A DNA stretch of 64,000 nt from positions 10,892,126 through 10,956,125 of the forward strand of contig NC_030851.1 in the NCBI RefSeq assembly GCF_000208745.1. Direction: 5' to 3'. A program made the position numbers and the translations under genes. Below, piece by piece: positions 36,945 through 47,541 of this stretch; position 1 is the first letter of the stretch, and every line of letters starts with the position of its first letter. A model generated the notes under the pieces. It was not told the origin of the DNA. It saw only the letters and a list, made by a program, of their open reading frames with translations, and ran no database searches. Source of the stretch: Theobroma cacao (taxonomy: Eukaryota; Streptophyta; Magnoliopsida; Malvales; Malvaceae).

Positions 36945-37155
36945 GTGCCCCGTGTGCACGATGTGGGGAGATGTACACGATGGCACTGATTGTGCACGAT
37001 GTGGGGGGATGCACATGCCGGTGATGATGGCAGTGTGGGAGATGGATAATGATAGTGCCCGTGTGCACGATGTGGGGGGATGCACATACCTGTGATGATG
37101 GCGGTGTGGGAGATGGATAATGATAGTGCCTGTGTACACGATGTGAGGGGATGTA
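36945..37155. repeat. Minisatellite with GTGCACGATGTGGGG units (LTR A)
   Basis: Units of about 72-77 bp combine GTGCACGATGTGGGGGGATG, CACATGCCGGTGATGATGG and GTGTGGGAGATGGATAATG, mixed with a shorter unit of about 39 bp. The same repeat occurs in LTR C at 45415-45590, so it belongs to the LTR family itself. Confidence 0.85.
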
Positions 37156-38220
37156 CATGAGTCGGGTGTGATTATACTGATATTGGTGTTTATATATGCA
37201 TTTATATATATACATCTATATTTATGAAATCAAAGTTCATGAGTATGGTATATGGTTTTGCATATGTGAATCTTGCATGTTGAACATTGAAAGTTGCTAA
37301 GTATTGTCAAATTGGCGTTCATTGCAACAAGGAATTTGGCTGCAACGAAATGGATTCTTGCTGCCGCCAGAAATTCTCCGTGGTGGTACAGTACTGTCAC
37401 TTTGACAGTGATATTGACCATCTTTTGATTAGAACTGGGCAAAGTGGTAAACAGTAAAGTGGTAGCCCTGCCTCTTAGCTTTCTAATGACCTAACAAGCA
37501 TGTCAATTGGATCCATGTAGTGGAAGATATGCTTGAAAAACCAAACCATATGCAAACCGAGAATGCCTTTTTCTGCGGTGAGAAACGTACTATCACGTTG
37601 CTACCTTGCTCGAGTTCTAATATAATTTCCTCCACTCCCTTATCTTCATGATTGAGCATGGGTCTTTGCAATACTAAGAGTCCACTGATCAATGTCCAAA
37701 ATAAGGGGGTTTAGGAAAGAAATTATACCAAATTGCATTGTTTTCAAAACAAGTGCATCACGATTTCCAAATTCTTCCTTATCAATTGCTTGTTCCCTTT
37801 CTTGTTCACTCACTGGGTTTATACTCACCGTTTTCAACTTCATGTTTTCAGATTACGAGGCAGTTGGTAACTAGGTCGAGGTGCCTTTGCAGACTCGACT
37901 ATTGATAGGTGTCTCGACATTCAGTAGCTATATGTTCGTCGAGTTTTTTCGTTGAACATCGAGTCTCCTTTTAATATGTATAGACAAACTTAATGTAAAG
38001 TATTAGAATACATGATGTAGATAATATATGTATATTTTAAATGAGTAACGCCAATACAAGTTGGCAATGTCCATCACCATTTTGATCCAAAGTTATAAAA
38101 TGTGACTTAGCAATATTTGATGGAGTAATGAGCAAGATAAATAGTAGGCTTGCTTGGGCTTAGTGGACTACGTCCATTGGGCCCATGCGCAGGTCATGGC
38201 TCGAAATTTGGATCGTGACA

Positions 38221-38225
38221 TAGTC
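38221..38225. repeat. Target-site duplication TAGTC (right)
   Basis: Second copy of the TAGTC duplication flanking solo LTR A; copia reverse transcriptase sequence resumes right behind it. Confidence 0.85.
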
Positions 38226-38485
38226 CGAGCATCAAATGATGTAAGATCAGTGAGATATAAATGGGTATTTGTGCAAATACAAAATGAGAAAAATGAGATT
38301 ATAAGATATAAAGTATGACTGGTCGCACAAGGTTTTACCCAAAGACCTAGTATTGAGTATGAAGAGATATATTCTCTATGGTGGATACAACAATTCTATA
38401 TTAACTAGTTTGACAATAAATGAGAAAATTGAAATGCATTTAATGAATGTAGCTACAACCTATTTATATGGCTCACTTAATAATG

Positions 38486-38517
<32 letters not shown>

Positions 38518-39163
38518 ATCACTGAAGGATTCAAGTTGTTTGAAGCACAAAATTTGAATTTTTGAAAAATTTATTCGATCAAATTAAATAAATATATATA
38601 TGGATTAAAGTAATCCAGATACATGTGGTATAATCACCTTAGTGAATATTTGTTAAAAGAAGGATATAAAAATGATCTTAGATACCCTTGTGTTTTTATA
38701 AGAGATTTGGATATGAATTTGTCATAATTATTGATAACTTGAATATTATTGGAACTTTTGAAGAGTTATCAAAAGACATAAGTTATTTAAAGAAAGAATT
38801 TGAGATGATAAACTTTGGAAAAACAAATATCTGTTTTGGTTTTCATATTGAACACTTGACAAATGGAATTTTTATTCATCAATCAAATTATATAGCAAAA
38901 GTGATAAAATGATTTTATATGGACAAAATACATCCATTGAGTTCACCAATGGTTGTAAGGTTATCAAAAGTGAAAAATACCATTTTTGACCTTGTGAGGA
39001 CGATGAAGAACTTCTTGGTCCTAAAGTACCACATTTTAATGCCATTGGAGTACTAATGTATCTTATTCGCAACACATAACCTGATATATCATTTGCTATA
39101 AATATTAGTAAGATATAGTTTTTCTTAAACTCAAAAACATTGAAATAGAATTAAACATATACT
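38226..39163 (+). pseudogene. copia reverse transcriptase, 3' fragment
   Basis: The frame resumes as VRSVRYKWVFVQIQNEKNEI, then YLYGSLNNDIYI (around a TA microsatellite) and INFGKTNICFGFHIEH, all typical copia RT blocks in order. The YVDD-type catalytic box region (38700-38760) is frameshifted and altered. The fragment is cut again at 39168 by the second LTR insertion. Confidence 0.8.
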
Positions 39164-39168
39164 TTGAT
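39164..39168. repeat. Target-site duplication TTGAT (left)
   Basis: TTGAT precedes the insertion starting at 39169 and recurs at 42272-42276. Confidence 0.85.
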
Positions 39169-42100
39169 TGTCACGACCCGGAACCTCCTTCAGGCCCATG
39201 ACAATCGCCGCGACGTCCCGATTGACACTCATTATCCGGAATGCCAACCGGAACCCCGCAAGGCTTACATATCAGTTTCTTTCCTTTCCTGTGAGCAATC
39301 ATTGTTATATATTGAGTTTTTAAAGAATATATACTATTTTAGATAAAAAACAATCAAAATAAAATTTTCTCCACACAGGGATATTTTGGTCATTTTTTTC
39401 TCAAAAATTTCGAAACTGGCTAAAACGTAATATACAAGTACAAAACACATAATTCATACTCAAAATGAGTTTAAAAGTCTAAAATATTCATTTAAAACGA
39501 AATTACGGTTATTTGAATATAATAAGAAAATAAAAGAAATATTAAGGAAAATATTCTATTTTCTTATAAAACAATATTTATAGAGTTATACGTGAATAAT
39601 TTTTATAGCGTAAAAGCTAAATAAATTTATTCATACTGAAATACAGTAGGTCAAAATATTTAATTTAATTTACAATAACAAGAGGGCCCCCGAATAAACA
39701 AAAGTAAAGAGGATTGCGAACCTACGGTTGGAAAATGCAGATCCAATGGTAGTCATCGATGAGATCAGCTATCTACAGTCTATACTGAACCTGAAATGGG
39801 TGGAAAGGAGTTGGGTGAGATTTTGCAATCCTAATGAGTAAACATACATTATCATAAATATCTGAAGGCGAGTAAAATGGAGGCAAGTTTAAACAACAAA
39901 TTTCAACCCATTTCATAATGTTTCCAATTTATTTCTTAAATCATAAAATATTTGTAATTTACCAAAACAGTTGTTAAGGCTTATGTCTTTTATTAAAACA
40001 AGGCTCAAGCTAAAACTAATCCTCGGAGATACCTTGGCCGAGGTATCTAACCGAGTCCGCCAAGGGTGTTAAAATATTCACACGTGAAACACATTTTTTT
40101 TTTAAAACCAATCGTTCCTTGGCGTTGGCCGAGTTACACATTCACGTGGGGGTTCGACGTGAAGTGAGCTCTAATACTACCCCGGGAGTTACCCTCCTCG
40201 CCTCTACAACCGGAGTAACTGTATAACTGGGTTTACCGTGCCCCTCTAATAGGCAGTCCACGAAAACCCGTCACTGCAGTGACTAACCCACCAATTTTAA
40301 TAAAATTTCGACAGTATAACGTGACTTTTATTTATTTATCCAGCCTGCATAGTAAAATCAACTTACATAAATTTCCCAAATGCACTCACAAAATATAGCC
40401 ACATATACTCATTTCTCATAAGCCATTCCTAGGAAAATATATATTTTTCAAGTCAATTTGCAGCCTCCAATTACTCAATTTCATAATCAATACAATATAT
40501 TTTTATTTGTCACATTTATTCCTAAAACATCAAAAATCCCGTTTTAATCTCGTTTTCATTTCATAAAATACATAAAGGGCATTTAAAAATAAACTCTAGA
40601 TAATTTACAATAATAATAAGTTTACTCACCGTTTGTACAAACTAAAAGCTTTCTAAGCGCCCCGATCACTACTCGTCGGGTACGACTTCTTTGCCTTTTC
40701 CGGAAGGCTCTCCTCCTAGACACATTACAAAAATTTACACAATTCATCACATTGATGCTAAATCACTATATAATTAACTTAAATCCTATACTAATGCATG
40801 GTATGAAATGCAATAGCCTAAAACGGCTTAAACGCGGTATTAACCTATTTTTGGCACTTTGCCCGATAAATTGCTAACGCGCTCCATTTTAGCTCTAAAT
40901 CATCCCATTCTCTCTCCAACATTTCTAACCATTAAATATCAGCCAATAACCTTCTAAAAACAACAAAATCAGCTCACTCCCTTCCTTGGAAAATTCGGCC
41001 AAAAATGGGACATTAACTCGGTTAATTTTCTACTTTGTTTTTCTATCACGTTTAATCGTTTTTCATCATTTTCTCTTCATTTTCCTTAGAATAAAATCAA
41101 TTCATCATCATTGTACAGCATTGAGCATCCAGCCAAGAGTGGGTATTGTGAAAATTTAATGATTTCTTGCCCAATTTAATTTCTAAACACATTTAACTAA
41201 CTAAAACTATCAATTTAACTAAAAATCAAAACCTAAAAATTTCAATTTCTCTCCCCTAGAATTTCGTCCAGCCCTTGATATCACTTTTTGATCTCTCTCC
41301 TCAAGCATGCTAAATGGAAATAAAGGCATAGGAAAGGTAGAAATCAAGCTAAAATCGAAAAATCTTACCGTTAGACGCGTAAACGGTCGAAAACCGCGAA
41401 TTTCCCTTTGAATTTTCTTGTTTCTCTTTGGTTTTTCTTTTTTTCTTCCTTTCCTCTCTATTTCCTCTCTTGTTCTCCCTTATGGCCGGCCAGCACTTAA
41501 AATTGGGTTTAAATGGGCTGACTTTTCATTAAAATAATATTATTTCATTAAAAAATGCCACGTGTCACTTTCCCATTGGCCCATTTTTAAAATTTCATCC
41601 ATTTGTTTCCAAATTTTCACCATACACTTGTCTCATATATTCATAGCTTAGATAAAATTCTCAGACTCATCCAAAGTCTCGGTGGAGTAATTTTTGAAAT
41701 TTACACTTTTGCCCCCGTAAAAGTCAAAAATTACATTTTTGCCCCAAAAATTGAAAAATTGCCCATAGACATATTTTTCATCCCTTATACTCATACCATT
41801 CTCCAATTTGTCAAATTTGATCTAAATTCTCTCAAAATCTCAAATTTTGTCCGTGGGTGGCAAAATTACGATTTTGCCCCTACACTTCAGAAATCACCAG
41901 AATTAAACTTTTTCACTTCCTATCATTAAATTATACTCCAAATAGTTAATCTTGGTAGAAAATTTTACTCCATGATCAAATTATTATCTTAGGTGGCAAA
42001 ATGACGATTTTGCCCTTGAATATCAAAATTTCTAATTTTACCCCAAATGAACCCTCGAACTCCGAACAATAATTTTTAGTCATTCCTGAACTATAAAATA

Positions 42101-42271
42101 TTAAATTTCATCCTACAATTCCTATTTGAACTAGTTCGAGGTTAAATCAACTCAAGTGTACCGTTAGGTACGATATCGGGTTTCGTCTTTTCTTAGGTGC
42201 TTTCCTAGCATAATAACATGCTACTCAGTGCATGTATGTCATGACATGTGTTTATAGGGTCGGGTTTTACA
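39169..42271 (-). mobile_element. Solo LTR B (~3.1 kb), opposite orientation
   Basis: On the plus strand it begins TGTCACGACCC and ends GGGTTTTACA, flanked by TTGAT on both sides. Read on the minus strand it starts TGTAAAACCCG and ends GTCGTGACA, like LTRs A and C, and shows a purine-rich leader followed by an ACGGTAAGAT donor-like site near 41370, so it is inserted in reverse. It contains no open coding region and no internal terminal repeat. Phrases such as GGCAAAATCGTCATTTTGCC recur in it and resemble a segment of LTRs A and C. Confidence 0.75.
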
Positions 42272-42276
42272 TTGAT
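42272..42276. repeat. Target-site duplication TTGAT (right)
   Basis: Right-hand copy of the TTGAT duplication flanking solo LTR B; copia 3' sequence resumes after it. Confidence 0.85.
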
Positions 42277-42478
42277 ATTTCCAAGGAAAGGGTCATATTA
42301 GTGGTTAGCAAATTCAAAATACGTTGTTTTAAATATCTTAAATAATGCAGTCATCAAGAGAGTAAAATATGCACTATATTCTTTTCTTTCATCAAGGTTT
42401 TTTTCACTGAATTTTTCTTGATAAAATTTTTAATGAGACAGTATTTCAAAAGTATATTCTTGAAAGAATTATAGTGTC

Positions 42479-43335
42479 TGTTTGGCCTGTTTTTTTCCAA
42501 GTTAGCTAACTCTTAAAAGAAAAAGTCAAACCCAATATAATTTTTGATAAGCTCTTAAAAAAAAGTAATTTTTTTAAAAAATAATTTAAAAAAAAGCTTA
42601 AAAAAAAGCACGAAGGAGGAGCTTTCTCTTCTCTTTTTTAAAAACACATCAATTTTTTAGGAAATAGCCTTTTCTCAATCAATCTCCCTTTCCTCTCCTT
42701 CTCTATGCAAACCACCATTTTCTAACGCAAATCGCGATCTCTTTCTCCTCTACTTCTCTCTACAAAGACTCTTAGAAAAAAAAAATAGAAGACCTAACAA
42801 TAGAATAGTAAAATCTAGAATTTTTTTGTTCTTACAAAGATTAAGAGAAAAGAAAACCCAAAATTCAAAACTGCGTTCAAATACTATTTAAAGGTTTTCT
42901 CTATTCTTCACCAAAAAAGATTTTAATGTCAAATACACCATTTCTTCTTTTCTCTTTTTTTTTTTGGGAATTGAAGTATCATGGTCCTATTGTTTGCTAG
43001 ATTAACAAAAATCTAATACTAGTACTACTATACAAGTTTGAGATTATTACTAAAATACAAGTTTGAGATTTGTTCCATTTCTTTATTGATTTCTTTGATT
43101 TTAACATCTGAAATCGTATATAATCTTGAAGCATACTTGTTCCACTATAGTTTATTAGGTGATTGAAGATGGCACAAATACCCTTTATAGTATTTTTAAC
43201 CGAATTTAGAGCTTATATAGTTTATTTTGTTAAACAGCTTACCAAACAGCTTTTGTTTAATTTTAAAAGCAATGATTTTTCATAAAAGTTTTATAATAGC
43301 TTTTAAGCTAAAAAAAAAAAAAACTAAGCCAAACA
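42479..43335. mobile_element. hAT-like non-autonomous DNA element (candidate)
   Basis: The ends TGTTTGGCCT and AAGCCAAACA form 10-bp inverted repeats with one mismatch, the kind often seen in plant hAT-related MITEs. The interior (857 bp) is AT-rich, subterminally A/T-run rich and has no transposase. It interrupts the 3' end of the copia element between its RT region and 3' LTR. No 8-bp target duplication could be confirmed. Confidence 0.5.
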
Positions 43336-43407
43336 AGCTCATATACTCTTTTTCTTTCATTCGAATTTTTTCCTTATATTCTTAATACAATGGATATTCA
43401 AAGAGAG

Positions 43408-43676
43408 CGTTATGAATATTTTTGTGAATATCTATTTATATTATGTATAACTAGATTTGGATGTAGATTAGATTGGGTTAAGATTAGAATTTAATCCACT
43501 TGTCTAATCCTTTAGTGTTATCTTTATCTTGTAAATTTTATTCAAAAAATGGGTTATGAGCCTATAAATAGACCCCTCACTTTAGTTGTAAGGACACATT
43601 TGAATGAGATTTTTTTACTTCTCTAAATACTTTTATTCCTATTTCTCTTATAGTTATTCTTTCAAGTTATATTTTA
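43408..43676 (+). repeat. 3' LTR of copia element
   Basis: Aligns over its whole length with 31999-32257 (shared ATTTTTGTGAATATCTATTT, GAGCCTATAAATAG and TTATAGTTATTCTTT). Its first base is changed (CG in place of TG) and it carries small indels, showing the two LTRs have diverged and the insertion is old. Confidence 0.85.
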
Positions 43677-45414
43677 TAATAAAAACTGTAGTACCCCGTA
43701 TTTTGATACGGTAGCTAATAAAGTTTACAGATGCCAATTGAAATTGATTACTGAGTTAAAAAGGGTAATTTAGAAGAGAACTTGTAAAATCTCGATCTCC
43801 ATAGGCATATAATTAGAAGTAGACGCGATATTATTGATCAGGGGTAATTTCGTTATTTCTCTTGGTGAGCCCCTAAAAGTAGTTTTCTAATGTTATTAAG
43901 GTCCAAGTAGGCCTAAGGAATAGTTTGGGATAAAATATTCCGCATGCTAGAAAATAATAATAAAATAATAATATTTTTATCGAAAAAGAATTTGAGGGAT
44001 AAAAAGTGATTCGAAAGTCAATTGAGGCATAATAAGGTATTTTGGGTGCCAATGAGACGAGAAAAATTTTGGAATAAAATAATATTAAAATATTAATATT
44101 TTATTCAGTGTCAAAATTTTTCATGAATGAGGAGTTTATGGTCAATCTAAGTGGGGTACAAGAAGAATAAGAGAATTTTGGAGAAAAATGACGTTAATGG
44201 GGCCGCGTGTCTTTATTAAGTGAAGATAGCGTAGACAAATAAATATTTTAAATATTATGGGGACACCGTGTTGGAGTACAAACTTCATATATTTGTTTGT
44301 ACATGTGTAGAAGAAGGTAATAGAAGGAAATTAGAGTTAAATAAGTGTTGGGAGGACTAAATTAAAACGGAAGGAAATAAAAAGGGTAAAATGGTCATTT
44401 TGCACCCCAAGTCAAAATTTTAAGTTTTCGTAAACCCAAGTAGTTTAGATCATTGTGGACCTTGTCTCAGTGTTAAAAGAATAAAAAGATTGCACAAAGG
44501 ATTGGAGAAGAATAAGTTAACTTGCTAAAAGGCATTTTCGTAATTTATAAGGGAATTGGATAAGTTTAAGCTATAAATATCTTCTCCTTCTAGCAGCTTC
44601 TTCAATTTCCAGCAGCTTCTTCTTCTTCCTTCTTCCATCTCACGTTTGTTTCCCCCTCCATGGAAGCATGGTATGAAAACTTCATAACTTTCTCTCTCTA
44701 GCTCCAATTTTCATGCCTTTGTGCACCTTTTCATGGAACTCTCGTGCTCTTTCACTCTTTTACTTCAAAACCCTTGAAAAATCTCACTTTCATATTTTCT
44801 CTCACTAGCTAGGTGTTTAGAGAGAGAAAGCTCCCATAATAGCTTGGGAAATTTATTGGAAAGAATTTCAAAGTTACAAGCTACCAAGGTGAGTAATGAA
44901 TTAGAATTTATTTTTGTGTTGGGAATGATTAGTAAGTGGACTTGTGAATGTTGTAGTTGAGGTTATCCACTCATTTTAGAGTGATTAGGGTAGTGAAATA
45001 GATAGCCATTTAAATGGCAATTGAAAGCTAGTTAAGAGAAAGCTTTAGACTTTATAAGTATGTGAATTGACAAATTGGTGATGCTAATGTGATGATAGGT
45101 TTCAACGAAGCCCCATCATCCTATTTGGACAATTAGGGAAGTTAGAGTCGACCAAAAGTTCAACAAATTACCGGTGATTGAACTGCATTTCAAAATCGTT
45201 TTGGAAATGTGACTGTTTTGTACAAAGTATTTGAATGATTTTATACAACTTTTCTTAAAAACGAGTGCCTTGGGAACAAGCCTTTGATAATTGACTTTAT
45301 GTTGTGACATGTGGTTGTTATGTATTTGTGCACTACTACATTTATGTTGGTATATATATATAGATATATATGATGTGCATGATGGTTGATATTGTGTGAT
45401 GATTATAACCGGGT

Positions 45415-45590
45415 GTGTGCACGATGTGGGGGGATGCACATGCCGGTGATGGCGTGGTGAGGGATGTGGATGATGATAATATCCCTGTGCACGATGTGGG
45501 GGGATGTACACGATGGCACTGACTATGCACGATGTGGGGAGATGCACACGATGACTCTGGCTATGTGCATGATGTGGGGGAATGCACATG
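45415..45590. repeat. Minisatellite with GTGCACGATGTGGGG units (LTR C)
   Basis: Four diverged copies of the CACGATGTGGGG/GATGCACA unit, counterpart of the repeat at the gap edge of LTR A. Confidence 0.85.
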
Positions 45591-45810
45591 AGCTGGGTGT
45601 GATGATGGTGATATTGGTGGTTATCTATGTATTCATGTATATCTATGTTTATGAAAGAAAAGCTTATGAATATGGCATATGATTGAAATGCATGTAAAAC
45701 TTGACATGTTGAAGTTTGGGAAATTATATGTGTTTTATGTTGTTTTTGTCATTTCAGCAGGATGGCCTTTTGTTGAGGAAATGGAAAATTTTTGTTGGTG
45801 CCCTGTTTAT

Positions 45811-45911
45811 CGCTGCAGCGAAAAACTCTCGGGTTTCGAGGGTTTCACTAGACATGGTTCTCGCTGTAGCGAGAAAGTTTGTGTTTTATGGCTTGAATCT
45901 CGCTGCAGCAA
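45811..45911. repeat. Three CGCTGCAGCG-type palindromes in LTR C
   Basis: CGCTGCAGCG at 45811-45820, TCGCTGTAGCGA at 45861-45872 and CGCTGCAGCA at 45901-45910 lie at 40-50 bp spacing. LTR A has only decayed relatives (about 37328-37375). Confidence 0.6.
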
Positions 45912-46538
45912 AAAACTTTTTGTTTCGCTTAGTATCTTAATCGATTACTGCGTTATTTTCCACTTCTTTGGTACCATAGTTGAGCATGGACCCTTTACAT
46001 TAAGTGATTTAATCAATTAGGGTTTTCCTGAGGGGTTATGATAAGCACTAAGTTAAATTGAATTGTTTTAAAATAAGTGCATCATGATTTTCAAAATGTT
46101 CCTATTAATTGCTTGTTCCCTTCCTTGTTCACTCATTGAGTTTCGTACTCACATTTTTAAAATTCATATTTTCAAATTTGGAGGTAGTTGGGACCTAAAT
46201 TGAGTCGCATACCTATGCTCGTCTTCTTGATAGGTACTATGGCATCTCGATAGCTGTATCTTCATCCATAGTCACTCCGCTGACGGTCTCAAGTCTATTA
46301 CTTGTGAACATGTATATGTTGGATTGATGATGACAGTACTTTGATATAATATAAATATGAAAATTCAGTTGTTATAAAGTATTACTGGAACATTTACTTT
46401 TGAGAGTTACAACACTTCATTTTAAAGACGATGGATGGGAATGATAATCGGAATTACATAAAGAGGTTTGCTTGAGCGTAGTGGGCTATGCCCATTGGTC
46501 CATACGCCGGTCATGACTTGAGAATTTGGGCTGTGACA

Positions 46539-46558
46539 GAAACATTTTTATTCCTCAA

Positions 46559-46609
<51 letters not shown>

Positions 46610-47415
46610 AAGACCTAGTATTTGTTTTTTTTTCTTAATTGAAATAATACAATATACATCTACTAAGACTTGACCAAATTTTTTGGAAGGATATTGAAAG
46701 TAAAAAATAACAAAGATTTCGTCATAGCTGACATAACTTTTACTCAAACAAATGGGGTTCCTATCCTTGGTGGCTTGGCGCAATTGCTTGAGTATGACCA
46801 AAAGACTAGGCAAGCAAGTGTAATAATTTATAAACCCGCCCTTTATAAGGTTTTGAATATGAATTTTTCATGGAAAATATGCCCTCCTTCCCCTCTAAAA
46901 TGGGCTGCCAATTATTTTACAATTGATTTAAGTAGTTGTCAGAAAAGCGACCTTGATGAGGACAGATGCATATACTGATTCATTACTGTTGTTTTTTGGG
47001 TTGAATTCGTTTCATTAGATTACTGTCGATGCATACGCAACCCTTTAAGAATTTCGTACTGTTTACAGCATTTCTTCTTTCTTCCTTCCCACGTTAAGAG
47101 TCTTCTTTTTCATAATATAGCCAGCAGAGACCACAATGTTGACTGATTTTAATATCAGCTTTTATTACAAATATAGGCCTTTTTCAACAGAATTACTACC
47201 TCATCAGAGCTTTTGACCGGAATTTGGGGACAAGGAAAGGTTGTAGCTCTCAATTTCTTGGAAGATTTTTGGAAAGTGTTCGACACACTATAGTCGTATA
47301 TACCCTTTGATTCCTTGATTTTCTTTGGGAAGATTCTACCTGGTGTGGTTTGAATCTACAATAAGATTTGATATTATAGGAGTAAAGAATGACCCTTCCT
47401 GATCATAGCTTAGCC
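46539..47415. other. Upstream region of ankyrin gene
   Basis: Contains a (TA)n tract at 46563-46602 and unique AT-rich sequence leading to the TATA box of the ankyrin gene. An open stretch at 46670-46978 has no recognisable domain. Confidence 0.45.
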
Positions 47416-47424
47416 TATATATAA
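47416..47424 (+). promoter_or_regulatory. TATA box of ankyrin gene
   Basis: TATATATAA lies 126 bp upstream of the first ATG (47542), predicting transcription from about 47450. Confidence 0.5.
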
Positions 47425-47541
47425 ATGTTACATACATGCTGCAGCCTGCAGCTGTAGTCCTGCTAATATTACTACATGTAATCAGACTGAGAGAATTTCA
47501 ATTTGCAGCAGGGTGCAGTAATCTACTGCCGTCTTGTAGCT

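Larger units (their letters stand above)
35159..38220 (+). mobile_element. Solo LTR A (~3 kb, contains assembly gap)
   Basis: Begins TGTGAGACCTC and ends GATCGTGACA, flanked by the perfect 5-bp duplication TAGTC. It has no coding region and no internal LTR copy, so it is best read as a solo LTR of a large-LTR retrotransposon, formed by recombination between LTRs. Plus-strand orientation is inferred from a pyrimidine-rich leader followed by a donor-like CAAGGTGAGTAG near 36170, also seen in copy C. It is a close relative of the 43783-46538 copy. A 352-nt gap sits inside its minisatellite. Confidence 0.8.
31999..43676 (+). mobile_element. Degenerate Ty1/copia retrotransposon with nested insertions
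   Basis: Two similar LTRs (31999-32257 and 43408-43676) bound fragments in Ty1/copia order: gag zinc knuckle, gag-pre-integrase, integrase, then reverse transcriptase. All frames are riddled with stops. The body is split by an LTR-only insertion at 35159-38220, a second at 39169-42271, and a small TIR element at about 42479-43335. Without these three the element is about 4.7 kb, a usual copia size. The flanking target-site duplication is no longer clear. Confidence 0.85.
43783..46538 (+). mobile_element. Solo LTR C (~2.8 kb), relative of LTR A
   Basis: Starts TGTAAAATCTCG and ends GGCTGTGACA, collinear with LTR A from end to end, including the ATGGGGCCGCGT segment, the GA-rich leader, the donor-like GTGAGTA and the GTGCACGATGTGGGG minisatellite. 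Flanks are GAACT (43778-43782) and GAAAC (46539-46543), a 4/5 match, so the target duplication is uncertain. A start at 43687 (TGTAGTACCCC) with AAAAC on the left is an alternative border. No coding region is present. Confidence 0.7.

Noticed and set aside
36536..37215. Several long open frames across the N run on both strands
   Set aside because: They are open only because unknown bases contain no stops; the residues outside the gap are minisatellite translations.
42479..43335. Possible fourth solo LTR
   Set aside because: Its ends are inverted repeats (TGTTTGGC/GCCAAACA), not TG...CA LTR ends with a 5-bp duplication.
45415..45590. CRISPR-like array of spaced repeats
   Set aside because: The units are contiguous, diverged minisatellite copies inside a plant LTR, without unique spacers or cas genes.
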